From Stappia sediminis (GTDB taxonomy: Bacteria; Pseudomonadota; Alphaproteobacteria; Rhizobiales; Stappiaceae): a stretch of DNA of 64,000 bases. Under the pieces are notes generated by a model. It made no database searches. It was not told the DNA's origin and saw nothing but the letters and a program-made list of their open reading frames with translations. Location: the NCBI RefSeq assembly GCF_009826895.1, contig NZ_WUMV01000001.1, forward strand, positions 248,001-312,000, written 5' to 3'. Made by a program: the position numbers and the translations under genes. Below are positions 7,544-17,712 of this stretch, in pieces. Position 1 is the first letter of the stretch. The number at the start of each line of letters is the position of its first letter.

Positions 7544-9250
7544 ATGGCGCCGTCTGCCGAACCCAAGTCTTTCCTGCAGCACCGCATCGTGCGGCCGCGC
7601 GCCCTCCCGGCGCCGAGCAGGTCTGTCAAGTCGCGCGTCTGGCTGACGATGTTCGCCTTCGCCGCAGTCTACGCGATGATCGCGACGCGCCTGGTGATGC
7701 TGGGACTTACGGAAACGGGAGAGGCGTCGGCCTATATCTCGGCGCAGGATTCCGTTGCCGCCGCGCGGCCCGACCTCGTCGACCGCAATGGCGAAATCCT
7801 CGCGACAGACATCAAGACCGCCTCCCTTTATGCCGAGCCGCGCAAGATCATCGACGTCGACGAAGCGATCGAAGGCCTTTCGAGCGTCTTTCCCGACCTG
7901 CGCAATCCGACGGTGCGCAGACGCCTTGCCAGTGACGCCGGTTTCATCTGGCTGAAGCGCGAACTTACCCCCGGCCAACGTCAGAAGGTCCACGATCTCG
8001 GTATCCCCGGCATAGGGTTCCTGGAAGAAAACCGCCGCTTTTACCCCGGCGGGCCGACCGCAAGCCATGTCACCGGAATTGTCAACGTCGACAATGAAGG
8101 CATTGCCGGCATGGAACTTGCCGTCGACCGGGCGTGGCTGAAGGACCTGCAGGCGGCGGGCTTTGCCTCGGAAGAGGCTCTTGAGCCGGTCAAGCTTTCG
8201 ATCGACCTGCGTGCCCAGCATGTCGTTCGCGACGAAGTGCGCCAGGCGATGGAACGATACCGGGCGATCGCGGGCGTCGGCATCGTGCTCGACATCAAGA
8301 CGGGCGAGGTTGTCGCCATGTCTTCGCTGCCGGATTTCGACCCGAACGATCGCGATGACGCGCTTGACAAGAACAAGCTGAACCGTGCCACCGCCGGCGT
8401 CTACGAGATGGGGTCGGTGTTCAAGGGCTTTACCGTCGCCATGGCGCTCGACAGCGGGAAGGTGACGGTGGAGGACAGTTTCGACGCCACGCGCCCGATC
8501 CGGGCGGGCGGGCGCACGATCAACGATTTCCACGGCAAGAACCGAATTCTCTCGGTGCCGGAGATTTTCATCTATTCCTCGAACATCGGCACAGTGAAAA
8601 TGATGCTGGCCGCCGGTATCGAGGAGCAGCAAAGCTTCCTGAAGCGGGTCGGACTGACGTCGAAGCTCAAGACGGAACTGCCGGAAGTGGCGACGCCGCT
8701 TCTGCCGAAGCACTGGCGCGAACTGGAGGCCATGACGATCTCCTTCGGCCACGGGATCTCGGTCACGCCGATGCAGACCGCCGTTGCCGCCGCCGCGCTT
8801 TTGAACGGCGGGCGCCTGATCCCGCCGACGTTTTTCCCGCGCGACCAGGCAACGGCCGAAGCCTTGGCCGAAGAGGTCGTGACCAAACGCACGAGCGCGG
8901 TGATGCGCTATCTCTTCCGGCTGAATGTCCTGTCCGGCTCGGGCCGCCGCGCGGAAGTGCCGGGCTATCTCGTCGGCGGCAAGACCGGCACGGCGGAGAA
9001 GATCGAAAACGGCCGCTACGTGTCCAACAAACGGCGGAATTCCTTTCTTTCAGCCTTCCCAATGGACGAGCCGCGCTATGTCGTTCTGGTCGTCCTCGAC
9101 GAGCCGAAACCGGAACGCCAGGGCATAGGCGCGACCGCGGGCCTGAACGCCGCACCCACCGCGGGAGCAATCATCCGGCGCATCGCGCCCATGCTCGGCG
9201 TCTTGCCGAAATTCGGAGAAGGGGGCGACACGATCTCGATTTCTTATTAA
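7544..9250 (+). CDS. ftsI: Penicillin-binding protein 3 (FtsI), septal transpeptidase
   Basis: A class B penicillin-binding protein of 568 residues. A cytoplasmic tail and one membrane helix (about residues 30-52) anchor it. The dimerisation or pedestal domain begins at RPDLVDRNGEILA. The transpeptidase domain has all three active-site motifs: SVFK with Ser291, SSN (in IYSSNIGT) and KTGT. It cross-links peptidoglycan at the septum together with FtsW. It lies 9 bp after ftsL. An 84-bp gap separates it from the murE-murF gene, the largest space in this part of the operon. Confidence 0.96.
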   Translation: MAPSAEPKSFLQHRIVRPRALPAPSRSVKSRVWLTMFAFAAVYAMIATRLVMLGLTETGEASAYISAQDSVAAARPDLVDRNGEILATDIKTASLYAEPRKIIDVDEAIEGLSSVFPDLRNPTVRRRLASDAGFIWLKRELTPGQRQKVHDLGIPGIGFLEENRRFYPGGPTASHVTGIVNVDNEGIAGMELAVDRAWLKDLQAAGFASEEALEPVKLSIDLRAQHVVRDEVRQAMERYRAIAGVGIVLDIKTGEVVAMSSLPDFDPNDRDDALDKNKLNRATAGVYEMGSVFKGFTVAMALDSGKVTVEDSFDATRPIRAGGRTINDFHGKNRILSVPEIFIYSSNIGTVKMMLAAGIEEQQSFLKRVGLTSKLKTELPEVATPLLPKHWRELEAMTISFGHGISVTPMQTAVAAAALLNGGRLIPPTFFPRDQATAEALAEEVVTKRTSAVMRYLFRLNVLSGSGRRAEVPGYLVGGKTGTAEKIENGRYVSNKRRNSFLSAFPMDEPRYVVLVVLDEPKPERQGIGATAGLNAAPTAGAIIRRIAPMLGVLPKFGEGGDTISISY

Positions 9251-9346
9251 GACCGGTAACAACGGCGTGAGGAAATTGCGGGCGGGGTCGCAGCCAGACC
9301 CGGGATATCCTCATTCGACGACGCACAACGGACATTGGCGCATGAC

Positions 9347-12300
9347 ATGCAGCTCAAGGACATAGCCGGCGACCTGCCGATCACGCCACAAGACGGCGGC
9401 GTGACGATCCGTGGCCTTACGGCCGACAGCCGGCAGGTGAGGCCGGATTTTCTTTTTGCCGCGCTGAAGGGCGCGAAAGCCGATGGCACGGCTTTCGTCA
9501 AGGCCGCCGTGGAGGCGGGCGCAGCCGTTGTGCTGATCGGCGAGGATGCCGATGCGGACGCCGTGCGTGCCGACGCCGACGGGCGGCCGGTTATCGTCAG
9601 CGAGGATCCGCGGCGGACGCTTGCGCTGATGGCGGCGAGGTTCTACGGGCATCAGCCGGAAACGATGGTTGCGGTCACGGGCACCAGCGGCAAGACGTCG
9701 GTCGCCGTTTTCGTCCGCCAGATTTTCGCTGCATGCGGCTTCGAGGCGGCAAGCCTCGGCACGATCGGCACGGTGACGTCGCGCGGCGAAGTCTACGGTG
9801 GCCTGACGACGCCCGATCCGGTGACGCTGCACCGGGAGCTTGCCCGCCTTGCCGACGACGGCATCACGCATGCGGCCATGGAAGCCTCCAGCCATGGGCT
9901 CGACCAGCGCCGCCTGGATGGTGTGGAACTGAAGGCCGCGGGTTTCACCAATCTCGGCCGCGATCACCTCGACTATCACCCGGATGTGGAAAGCTATCTG
10001 CAGGCGAAGCTCAGGCTTTTCGATACATTGCTGCCGGAAGACGGGATCGTCGTTGTCGAACCGGCCTCGCCGTATGCCGACCGCGTGATCGATGTTGCCC
10101 GCTCCCGAGGGCAGACGCTGTTCACCGTCGGCGAGGGCGGCGAGGACCTCGGCCTTGAGGAGATCCGCCAGGACGGCTTCGACCAGATCCTGACGCTTGC
10201 GACGCCCGACGGTGCGCGCGAGGTCCGCCTGCCGCTCTCGGGCCGCTTCCAGGTTTCCAATGCGTTGATCGCCGCGGGTCTTGCAATCGCCGCGGGCGTT
10301 CCACGCGACGATGCGCTCAAGGCGCTGGAAAGCCTTGAAGGCGCGACCGGGCGGCTGGAGCGGGTGGGCTCCAAGGCGAATGGTGCCCTTGTCGTCGTCG
10401 ATTACGCGCACAAGCCGGATGCGCTGGAAAATGCGTTGCAGGCGTTGAGGCCGTTCACCTCCGGACGGCTCTTCGTTGTCGTGGGAGCGGGCGGGGACCG
10501 CGATCCGGGCAAACGGCCGTTGATGGGCAAGGCTTCGTTCGAAAATGCCGACGTCGTGATCGTCACCGATGACAATCCGCGCAGCGAAGACCCCGCGAAA
10601 ATCCGTGCGTCGGTTATGGAAGGCGCCCCCGGCGCGATCGAGATCGCCGATCGTGGCGAGGCGATTTCCACCGCGATCTCCCTGCTCGAGGAGGGTGACG
10701 TGCTTTGCGTTGCCGGCAAGGGACATGAAACCGGCCAGATCGTGGGCGAGAGCGTGCTTGAATTTTCCGATCACGAGGCGATCGGCAAGGCGCTTGCGCG
10801 CGAGGCGGAAGGCGCGAGCGAGGCTATGAGCGCGGCGGCGGTGGCTGCTGATATCGGCGAGAGCCTTCCCGGCGAGGCGCAGGAGGCCGAGAGGGACGCT
10901 GCACGCCCTCTTTCCATCAGCGATGACGAGCTGAAGGCCATATTCGGAGACATCGCGCAAAAAGCCGCCAGGGCGGGCAAGCCGGAACTTGCGGATGAGG
11001 AGACCGAAGGCAGGGAAGAGCCGCCCGCCGAAGAAACGGAAATTCCGGATAACGTGCCGCGGGAAACGGACCGGCCAGCCGCCGATCTTGTGGATTTTTC
11101 CGCAATGGAAGCGGAATTGTTCGGAGAGATAAATGCCGACGGCCAGCCTGACGCGGAGCCGGAAGAAAACGGCGAAACCGCATCGATAAGCGAAGAAGCG
11201 GCTGAAGAGGGCATAGAAGAACCGGGCGATGAGGTGGAGGAGCGGGAAGTCGAGCTCCTTGTCGAGCAGGCTGAAGACGCGGCGGAAAGCGATCTGACGC
11301 ATGAAGGTGCGGCCGAGGAAGAAACGGTAGAGGAAGTTTTACCGGATCGGGATAAAGACGAGGCTGTGGAGGCCCCCGAAGGGGATCTGGCCGAACCTGA
11401 AGAAGAAGATACGCCTGGGACCGAAGCCGAAACACGCGAGGTGGCGGCTGCGGAACCGTTTGCCGCGCCGGTGGTGCCGGACGAGGACGAGAGCGGGGCT
11501 CTTTGGACACTCAGGGATTTCCTGAACGCCGTGGGTGGCATTGCCGCCGGAGAGCCAGCACCCGAAATCACGGGAATATCCATCGATAGCCGCACGATTG
11601 AGCCGGGCGAGGCGTTTTTCGCGATCGAGGGCGACCATTTCGACGGCCATGACTTCGTCCGTGATGCGGTCAAGGCGGGAGCCGCGATCGCCGTCGTATC
11701 GCAGAAGAAGATCGAAGAAATGCCGCGCGGAGGCCCGCTCGTCGCAGTCGCCGATCCGCTCGAGGCGCTTCGTCGTCTGGCGCGGGCGGCGCGCCAGCGC
11801 ACCAAGGCGCAGATCGTTGCCATTACCGGGTCCGTGGGCAAAACGGGCACGAAGGAGATGCTGAGGCTTGCGCTTTCACGATCCGGGCGCACGCACGCTT
11901 CCGTCGCATCCTTCAACAATCACTGGGGCGTACCGCTGACACTGGCGCGGATGCCGGCGGATACGGATTTCGGCGTCTTCGAAATCGGCATGAATCACGC
12001 CGGAGAGATAACGCCGCTGACGCAACTGGTCCGCCCTCACGTGGCGATCGTCACCACGGTGCAGCCGGTGCATCTGGAATTCTTCGGTTCGGTGGAGAAG
12101 ATCGCCGAGGCGAAGGCGGAAATCTTCTCAGGGCTTGAACCCGACGGAATTGCGATACTCAATCGCGACAACGAACAGTTCGATCTTCTCCAGTTCCATG
12201 CGCGGATGGCGGGCGTGCGGACGATCTGCACCTTCGGTGTCGACCAGCCGGCGAACGCGAAGGCGGACAAGATTTCGTCGCAGACGGGATGCAGTTGTAT

Positions 12301-12916
12301 TTCGGCGACCGTTCTTGGCGAGGAAATCACGTATAAGGTCGGCGCGCCCGGCCTGCACTACGTGAAAAACAGCCTTGCCGTGCTTGCCGCAGCCAAGCTT
12401 GTCGGGGCGGATCTTGCGCTTGCCGGCCTTGCGCTGACCGACATGCGCGCGCCAAAGGGGCGCGGCGCGCAGACCCGGCTGAAGCTGCCTGACGGCATGC
12501 TGACGCTGATCGACGAAAGCTACAACGCCAACCCGGCGTCGATGCGCGCCGCCTTGCGGCTTCTGGGCGAAACGCCTGTCAAGCGGCCCGGGCGGCGGAT
12601 CGCCGTACTGGGTGATATGCGCGAGCTCGGCGAGATGTCCGATGCGCTGCATGCGGAGTTGCGCGATCCGGTTGTTGAAGCCGAGGTGGATAAGGTCTAT
12701 TGCGCCGGGCCACACATGCATGCGCTCTGGGAAACACTGCCCGCGGCCATGCGCGGCGCCTATTCGGAGGAGGCGAGCGGCCTGCGCCCGCTGCTTCTCG
12801 CAGACATGCGCAACGGCGACGTCGTCATGATCAAGGGGTCGCTCGGAACGAGGATGGGTCCGCTCGTGGATGCGCTGATCAAGGAATTTCCCGCCGCCGA
12901 TGAAGCCGCGGAGTGA
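9347..12916 (+). CDS. murE-murF: MurE-MurF fusion: UDP-MurNAc-tripeptide synthetase joined to UDP-MurNAc-pentapeptide synthetase by an acidic linker
   Basis: One uninterrupted frame of 1189 residues encodes two successive ligases. MurE (about 1-485) adds meso-diaminopimelate: VTGTSGKTS is the ATP loop and DNPRSEDP is the meso-DAP specificity motif. MurF (about 718-1189) adds D-Ala-D-Ala: it begins LWTLRDFLNAVGG and has the ATP loop ITGSVGKTGTKEM and ESYNANPASM. Between them lie about 230 residues, roughly one quarter Glu plus many Asp, Ala and Pro, presumably disordered; one stretch, SISDDELKAIFGDIAQKA, looks helical. No convincing internal start with a ribosome site precedes MurF. ATG 9347 is preferred; TTG 9335 is in frame. 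Fusions of MurE and MurF are known in Bordetella. A compressed sequencing error is the main alternative. Confidence 0.93.
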   Translation: MQLKDIAGDLPITPQDGGVTIRGLTADSRQVRPDFLFAALKGAKADGTAFVKAAVEAGAAVVLIGEDADADAVRADADGRPVIVSEDPRRTLALMAARFYGHQPETMVAVTGTSGKTSVAVFVRQIFAACGFEAASLGTIGTVTSRGEVYGGLTTPDPVTLHRELARLADDGITHAAMEASSHGLDQRRLDGVELKAAGFTNLGRDHLDYHPDVESYLQAKLRLFDTLLPEDGIVVVEPASPYADRVIDVARSRGQTLFTVGEGGEDLGLEEIRQDGFDQILTLATPDGAREVRLPLSGRFQVSNALIAAGLAIAAGVPRDDALKALESLEGATGRLERVGSKANGALVVVDYAHKPDALENALQALRPFTSGRLFVVVGAGGDRDPGKRPLMGKASFENADVVIVTDDNPRSEDPAKIRASVMEGAPGAIEIADRGEAISTAISLLEEGDVLCVAGKGHETGQIVGESVLEFSDHEAIGKALAREAEGASEAMSAAAVAADIGESLPGEAQEAERDAARPLSISDDELKAIFGDIAQKAARAGKPELADEETEGREEPPAEETEIPDNVPRETDRPAADLVDFSAMEAELFGEINADGQPDAEPEENGETASISEEAAEEGIEEPGDEVEEREVELLVEQAEDAAESDLTHEGAAEEETVEEVLPDRDKDEAVEAPEGDLAEPEEEDTPGTEAETREVAAAEPFAAPVVPDEDESGALWTLRDFLNAVGGIAAGEPAPEITGISIDSRTIEPGEAFFAIEGDHFDGHDFVRDAVKAGAAIAVVSQKKIEEMPRGGPLVAVADPLEALRRLARAARQRTKAQIVAITGSVGKTGTKEMLRLALSRSGRTHASVASFNNHWGVPLTLARMPADTDFGVFEIGMNHAGEITPLTQLVRPHVAIVTTVQPVHLEFFGSVEKIAEAKAEIFSGLEPDGIAILNRDNEQFDLLQFHARMAGVRTICTFGVDQPANAKADKISSQTGCSCISATVLGEEITYKVGAPGLHYVKNSLAVLAAAKLVGADLALAGLALTDMRAPKGRGAQTRLKLPDGMLTLIDESYNANPASMRAALRLLGETPVKRPGRRIAVLGDMRELGEMSDALHAELRDPVVEAEVDKVYCAGPHMHALWETLPAAMRGAYSEEASGLRPLLLADMRNGDVVMIKGSLGTRMGPLVDALIKEFPAADEAAE

Positions 12917-12930
12917 GGTAAACGAGACTA

Positions 12931-14016
12931 ATGCTCTACTTGCTTGGAGAACTTGCGGGCCAGGTATCTGCACTGAACGTGTTCCGCTACATCACGTTCC
13001 GGACCGGCGGCGCGATCATGACGGCCCTGCTGTTCATCGCGCTGTTCGGCCCAAGGATCATCGCTTCGCTGCGCATCCGGCAAGGGCATGGCCAGCCGAT
13101 CCGCGCCGACGGGCCGCAGAGCCATCTGCTCACCAAAAAGGGCACGCCGACGATGGGCGGGCTTATGATCCTGTCGGGCATGCTCGTCGCGACGCTCCTG
13201 TGGGCGAACCTTGCCAATCCCTATACCTGGATCGTCCTGGGCGTCACGGTGGGCTTTGGCCTCATCGGCTTGTATGACGACTATCTGAAGGTGACCAAGG
13301 CGAGCCACGCAGGCTTCGGCGGGCGCTACCGGCTGGCGGTGGAATTCGTGATTGCCGGTATCGCCGCCTATTGCGTGACGCTTCTCGATACCGACCCCTT
13401 CACGACCTCCATCGCCTTTCCGTTTCTGAAGGATCTTGCGATCAACCTCGGCATCTTCTTCGTCCCCTTCGCAGCCTTCGTCATGGTGGGGGCGGGAAAC
13501 GCGGTGAACCTGACCGACGGCCTCGACGGGCTTGCCATCGTTCCGGTAATGATCGCGGCGACCTCCTTCGGCCTGATCGCCTATCTTTCGGGCAATGCCG
13601 TCTTTTCGGATTATCTGCAGATCCACCATGTGGCGGGCACCGGCGAACTCGCCGTGCTGTGTGGCGCGGTCATCGGCGCGGGGCTCGGCTTTCTGTGGTT
13701 CAATGCGCCGCCGGCGGCAATCTTCATGGGCGATACCGGCTCGCTGGCACTCGGCGGCATGATCGGCGCTATCGCCGTCACGACCAAGCACGAGATCGTG
13801 CTGGCGATCATCGGCGGACTGTTCGTGGTGGAAGCCGTATCGGTGATCGTGCAGGTCGCATCCTTCAAGCTTACCGGCAAGCGCGTCTTCCGGATGGCGC
13901 CGATCCACCATCATTTCGAGCATATGGGCTGGACGGAATCCCAGGTGGTGATCCGCTTCTGGATCATCGCCGTGGTTCTGGCGCTGATCGGCCTTGCCAC
14001 CTTGAAGCTGAGGTGA
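12931..14016 (+). CDS. mraY: Phospho-N-acetylmuramoyl-pentapeptide transferase MraY
   Basis: An integral membrane enzyme of 361 residues with about ten helices. It transfers phospho-MurNAc-pentapeptide from UDP to undecaprenyl phosphate, giving lipid I. The aspartate-rich motifs are present: [18 protein letters not shown] and [23 protein letters not shown] near the end is the family HHH motif. It starts 14 bp after the murE-murF stop codon and is followed by murD after 4 bp. Confidence 0.97.
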   Translation: MLYLLGELAGQVSALNVFRYITFRTGGAIMTALLFIALFGPRIIASLRIRQGHGQPIRADGPQSHLLTKKGTPTMGGLMILSGMLVATLLWANLANPYTWIVLGVTVGFGLIGLYDDYLKVTKASHAGFGGRYRLAVEFVIAGIAAYCVTLLDTDPFTTSIAFPFLKDLAINLGIFFVPFAAFVMVGAGNAVNLTDGLDGLAIVPVMIAATSFGLIAYLSGNAVFSDYLQIHHVAGTGELAVLCGAVIGAGLGFLWFNAPPAAIFMGDTGSLALGGMIGAIAVTTKHEIVLAIIGGLFVVEAVSVIVQVASFKLTGKRVFRMAPIHHHFEHMGWTESQVVIRFWIIAVVLALIGLATLKLR

Positions 14017-14020
14017 GGCG

Positions 14021-15421
14021 ATGATCCCGGTCGAAAGCTTCAGGGGCAAGCGTGTCGCACTCTTTGGCCTTGGCGGCTCGGGGTTTGCGACGGCGCGCGC
14101 CCTTGTGGCGGGTGGTGCCGAAGTCGCCGCTTTCGACGACGCGGAATCCCGCGTGGAGGCCGCTGGAGCGGCCGGCGTTCCGACAAACGATTTGAGGACC
14201 GCCGACTGGTCGCAGTTCGATGCACTCGTGCTGGCGCCCGGCGTGCCGCTGACCCACCCCAAGCCCCATTGGACGGTGGAAGCCGCGCGCGCCGCCGGTG
14301 TCGAGATCGTCGGCGATGTCGAGCTTTTCTGCCGGGAACGGCGTCGGCGCGCGCCCGATGCGTCACTCATCGCAGTGACGGGCACCAACGGCAAATCGAC
14401 GACCACGGCCCTGATCGCCCATATCGTGCGTGAAGCCGGGCGGGACGCGCAGATGGGCGGCAACATCGGTACGCCCGTCCTCGACCTTGCCGAACCACGG
14501 CGGGGCCGCGTTTATGTCGTCGAATGTTCTTCCTACCAGATCGACCTTGCGCCGACCCTCGACCCGACGGTCGGCATCCATCTGAACCTTTCGCCCGATC
14601 ACCTCGACAGGCACGGCACGATGGAAAACTATGCGGCGATCAAGGAACGCCTCGTTTCGAATGCGAAGCTCGCCGTCGTCGGGATCGACGACCGGTACTC
14701 TTCGGCGATTGCCGACCGGATCGAGCTTTCGGGAACGCCGGTGCGCAGGATATCCGTGAGGAATCCCGTCTCGGACGGCGTATATGCCGCAGGGCAGCGG
14801 ATCTTCGTGGCGGAAGACGGCGCGCAGACGCTCTTTACCGATCTCGGCGGCATCGACGCGCTTCGTGGCGCGCATAATGCGCAGAATGCGGCAGCGGCGA
14901 TCGCGGCCTGTCTGGCTGTCGGACTTGACCGGCAGGAGATCGTAAAAGGTCTGAAGTCGTTTCCCGGCCTCGCGCATCGCATGGAAATCGCCGCGCGCGA
15001 AGGGAGCGTCATGTTCGTCAACGATTCCAAGGCGACGAATGCGGATGCGGCGGAACGCGCGCTGGCAAGCTTCGAGCGCATCTTCTGGATCGTTGGCGGG
15101 CGCGCCAAGACAGGCGGCATCGACATGCTGTCGGATTATTTTCCGCGGATCGCCAAGGCCTATCTCATCGGCGAAGCGGCGGATGAGTTTTCCAAAGCGC
15201 TTGAGGGCAAAGTCGAATACGAAATCGCGGGCACGATCGACGCCGCTGTCGCGGCGGCGGCGCGCGATGCGCGGGCGGACGATCACCGCGAACCCGTGGT
15301 GCTGCTTTCGCCGGCTTGCGCGTCATTCGATCAGTTCGCGAATTTCGAACTGAGGGGCGCGGCTTTCATCGAAGCCGTTGGCCGCGTGTTGCAAAAACCC
15401 CGTGGACAGGAGGTTGCCTGA
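14021..15421 (+). CDS. murD: UDP-N-acetylmuramoyl-L-alanine--D-glutamate ligase MurD
   Basis: A cytoplasmic Mur ligase of 466 residues adding D-Glu to UDP-MurNAc-L-Ala. The N-terminal Rossmann domain opens with [17 protein letters not shown], which binds the UDP substrate. The ATP loop is [14 protein letters not shown]. The central ECSSYQIDL and [12 protein letters not shown] motifs and the C-terminal [10 protein letters not shown] are characteristic. The TGA stop shares its last base with the ftsW ATG (TGATG), indicating coupled translation. Confidence 0.97.
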   Translation: MIPVESFRGKRVALFGLGGSGFATARALVAGGAEVAAFDDAESRVEAAGAAGVPTNDLRTADWSQFDALVLAPGVPLTHPKPHWTVEAARAAGVEIVGDVELFCRERRRRAPDASLIAVTGTNGKSTTTALIAHIVREAGRDAQMGGNIGTPVLDLAEPRRGRVYVVECSSYQIDLAPTLDPTVGIHLNLSPDHLDRHGTMENYAAIKERLVSNAKLAVVGIDDRYSSAIADRIELSGTPVRRISVRNPVSDGVYAAGQRIFVAEDGAQTLFTDLGGIDALRGAHNAQNAAAAIAACLAVGLDRQEIVKGLKSFPGLAHRMEIAAREGSVMFVNDSKATNADAAERALASFERIFWIVGGRAKTGGIDMLSDYFPRIAKAYLIGEAADEFSKALEGKVEYEIAGTIDAAVAAAARDARADDHREPVVLLSPACASFDQFANFELRGAAFIEAVGRVLQKPRGQEVA

Positions 15422-16578
15422 TGGTCAGCCGTGCCGATCGCAGCGCCTTTGCGGAATGGATCTGGACCGTGGACCGGCTGTTGCTGGCCGGTTTTCTCGT
15501 GCTGATGATCGGCGGGATCGTGCTGTCGCTTGCCGCAAGCCCCCCGGTTGCCGAACGGCTCAACATCGACACCTATCACTTCGTCAAACGGCAGGCCCTG
15601 TTCCTGGTTCCGGCAATCATGATCATGCTGGGGGTTTCCGCGCTCACTCCGCGCCAGGTTCGCCGGCTCGCCCTCGTCGTCTTCCTGGGATCGGCGGCAC
15701 TTATGGTGGCAACGCTCTTTCTCGGCATCGAGGTCAAGGGTGCGCGGCGCTGGATACAGCTCGGCGGCATATCGCTCCAACCCTCTGAATTCCTGAAGCC
15801 CGCCTTCGTGATCCTGGTTGCGTTTCTCCTGTCCGAATCGGGACGGCGCAGGGAAGTGCCGGGCGGGCTGTTCGCAGGCCTTTTGTTCCTCATCTGCGTC
15901 GCCCTGCTCGTCGCCCAGCCGGACTTCGGCCAGACGATGCTGCTCAGCATGGTTTTTGCGGGTCTTTTCTTTCTCAACGGCCTGCCGTGGCTTGCGATCA
16001 TCCCGCTCGGGCTTCTGGGCGTCGGCGGCCTTTTTGCGGCTTATGCCTTCCTTCCGCACGTGCAAAGCCGCGTGGAACGCTTCCTCAATCCAGACGCCGG
16101 AGATACCTTCAACGTCGACCGGGCGGTTGAGTCCTTCATCTCGGGAAGCTGGTTCGGGCGCGGACCTGGCGAAGGGACGATCAAGCGCGTGCTGCCCGAA
16201 AGCCATACGGATTTCATCTTCGCCGTCACGGCAGAAGAATTCGGCATCGTTGTCTGCCTGCTGCTGCTCGCGGTTTTCGCTTTCGTCGTCCTGCGCGGGC
16301 TTGCGCAGGCGGGGCGCGACACCGATCCGTTCAACCGCCTTGCCGCGTCTGGCCTCATGGTGCTCTTCGGCCTCCAGTCCTGCATCAACATGGCGGTGAA
16401 TGTGAACCTGATGCCGGCCAAGGGCATGACGCTGCCGTTTATCTCCTACGGCGGTTCGTCACTCGTCTCGGTGGCCCTTGCCATGGGCTTCGTACTCGCG
16501 TTGACCCGAAAACGCCCGCAGCCGACGAGAACGGACGCTGTCGTCGTTTCCCGCCTGCAGCCTTCCAGTCTCGCGTGA
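15421..16578 (+). CDS. ftsW: FtsW, septal SEDS glycosyltransferase
   Basis: A polytopic SEDS protein of 385 residues with about ten membrane helices. It polymerises lipid II at the septum together with FtsI. Signature elements are KGARRWIQLGGISLQPSEF in the early part and NLMPAKGMTLPFISYGGSS near the C-terminus. I take the ATG at 15421, which overlaps the murD stop; the open frame extends further upstream only because it shadows murD. murG follows after 6 bp. Confidence 0.96.
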   Translation: MVSRADRSAFAEWIWTVDRLLLAGFLVLMIGGIVLSLAASPPVAERLNIDTYHFVKRQALFLVPAIMIMLGVSALTPRQVRRLALVVFLGSAALMVATLFLGIEVKGARRWIQLGGISLQPSEFLKPAFVILVAFLLSESGRRREVPGGLFAGLLFLICVALLVAQPDFGQTMLLSMVFAGLFFLNGLPWLAIIPLGLLGVGGLFAAYAFLPHVQSRVERFLNPDAGDTFNVDRAVESFISGSWFGRGPGEGTIKRVLPESHTDFIFAVTAEEFGIVVCLLLLAVFAFVVLRGLAQAGRDTDPFNRLAASGLMVLFGLQSCINMAVNVNLMPAKGMTLPFISYGGSSLVSVALAMGFVLALTRKRPQPTRTDAVVVSRLQPSSLA

Positions 16579-16584
16579 GGCACG

Positions 16585-17712
16585 ATGGGCGAAAATATCC
16601 TGATAACCGCCGGGGGCACGGGCGGGCACCTCTTCCCCGCCTTCGCGCTGGCTGCTGAACTTGAACGCCGCGGGTATGAAGTCGACCTCGCGACCGACGA
16701 ACGCGCCGACAAATACGGCGAGCGTTTTCCGGGCCGCGCGGTGCATGTCATCCAGAGCGAAACCGTGCGCGGGCGCAATCCGGTTGCGCTCTTTCGCACG
16801 GCCGTCAGGCTCGGGCGGGGAACGCTGCAGGCGCTTTCCCTGATCAGGCGAAAAAGGCCGCGAGCGATTATAGGCTTCGGCGGCTATCCGACGTTTCCGC
16901 CGATGTTCGCCGGTTTCCTTTCAGGCGTTCCGACGATCCTGCATGAGGCGAATGCGGTGATGGGCCGTGCGAACAGGATGCTGGCCGGGCGGGTGAAGGT
17001 GATCGCGCTTGGCCTTCTTGGCGGCTCGGGAAGTTCCCTTGCGCCGGAAAAAACCGTCATCACGGGAAACCCGGTGCGTCCGCAAGTGCTTGACGCGATG
17101 GGCAAACCCTATGCCGCGCCGGAGGCCGGTGAAGACTTCAGGCTGCTCATCTTCGGCGGATCGCAAGGCGCGCGCTTCTTCTCCGAAATGGTGCCGGAAG
17201 CGCTCGGCATGCTGGATGAGGCGCATCGCTCTCGCTTGGCGCTTACCATGCAGGCCCGTGCGGAGGACCTCGAAAGCGTGCGCGAACAACTTTCCAAGAT
17301 TGGCATCAAGGCCGAACTCGCGCCCTTTTTCACGGATATGGCGGAAAGAATCGCAGATGCGCATCTGGTCGTTTGCCGGTCGGGGGCCATGAGCGTCACG
17401 GAGCTTGGAGTTATCGGACGTCCCGCGATCCTTGTTCCGTTTCCCCATGCGCTCGACCAGGACCAGGCGCTCAATGCCGCGGTGTTGGAAGAAGCGGGCG
17501 GTGCCTGGCCGATCGCGCAGGCCGAGCTTTCGCCGGCACGCTTCGCCGAAACCCTGGCGGGGCTAATGGACGAGCCTGAGCGGCTGGCGAAGGCGGCGGA
17601 AGCGGCAAGGTCCGCCGGTGAGCCGGGCGCCGTTACGCGGCTCGCCGATCTCGTCGAGCATGTGAGTAACGGCGGGAGCGCAAAAGATTTCGACAAGGGA
17701 GACGTCTCATGA
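16585..17712 (+). CDS. murG: MurG, lipid II synthase (GlcNAc transferase)
   Basis: A GT28 glycosyltransferase of 375 residues that adds GlcNAc from UDP-GlcNAc to lipid I on the inner face of the membrane. The glycine loop [14 protein letters not shown] is near the N-terminus and [10 protein letters not shown] follows. The C-terminal domain shows the nucleotide-sugar motif [12 protein letters not shown] and [24 protein letters not shown]. Its stop overlaps the murC start by 4 bp (ATGA). Confidence 0.96.
   Translation: MGENILITAGGTGGHLFPAFALAAELERRGYEVDLATDERADKYGERFPGRAVHVIQSETVRGRNPVALFRTAVRLGRGTLQALSLIRRKRPRAIIGFGGYPTFPPMFAGFLSGVPTILHEANAVMGRANRMLAGRVKVIALGLLGGSGSSLAPEKTVITGNPVRPQVLDAMGKPYAAPEAGEDFRLLIFGGSQGARFFSEMVPEALGMLDEAHRSRLALTMQARAEDLESVREQLSKIGIKAELAPFFTDMAERIADAHLVVCRSGAMSVTELGVIGRPAILVPFPHALDQDQALNAAVLEEAGGAWPIAQAELSPARFAETLAGLMDEPERLAKAAEAARSAGEPGAVTRLADLVEHVSNGGSAKDFDKGDVS

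Noticed and set aside
9311-11302. A 663-codon minus-strand frame opposite murE and the linker
   Set aside because: Antisense to MurE; Arg/Gly/Leu composition typical of mirror frames. It arises from the codon bias of the sense gene.
10800-11500. murE and murF as two separate genes divided near the linker
   Set aside because: The frame is open throughout and no start codon with a ribosome site precedes the MurF domain; a single fusion fits better, pending raw-read confirmation.
10771-11919. A 382-codon Ser-rich minus-strand frame opposite the acidic linker
   Set aside because: Glu codons (GAA, GAG) read backwards as Ser- and Leu-type codons; a mirror artefact of the linker.
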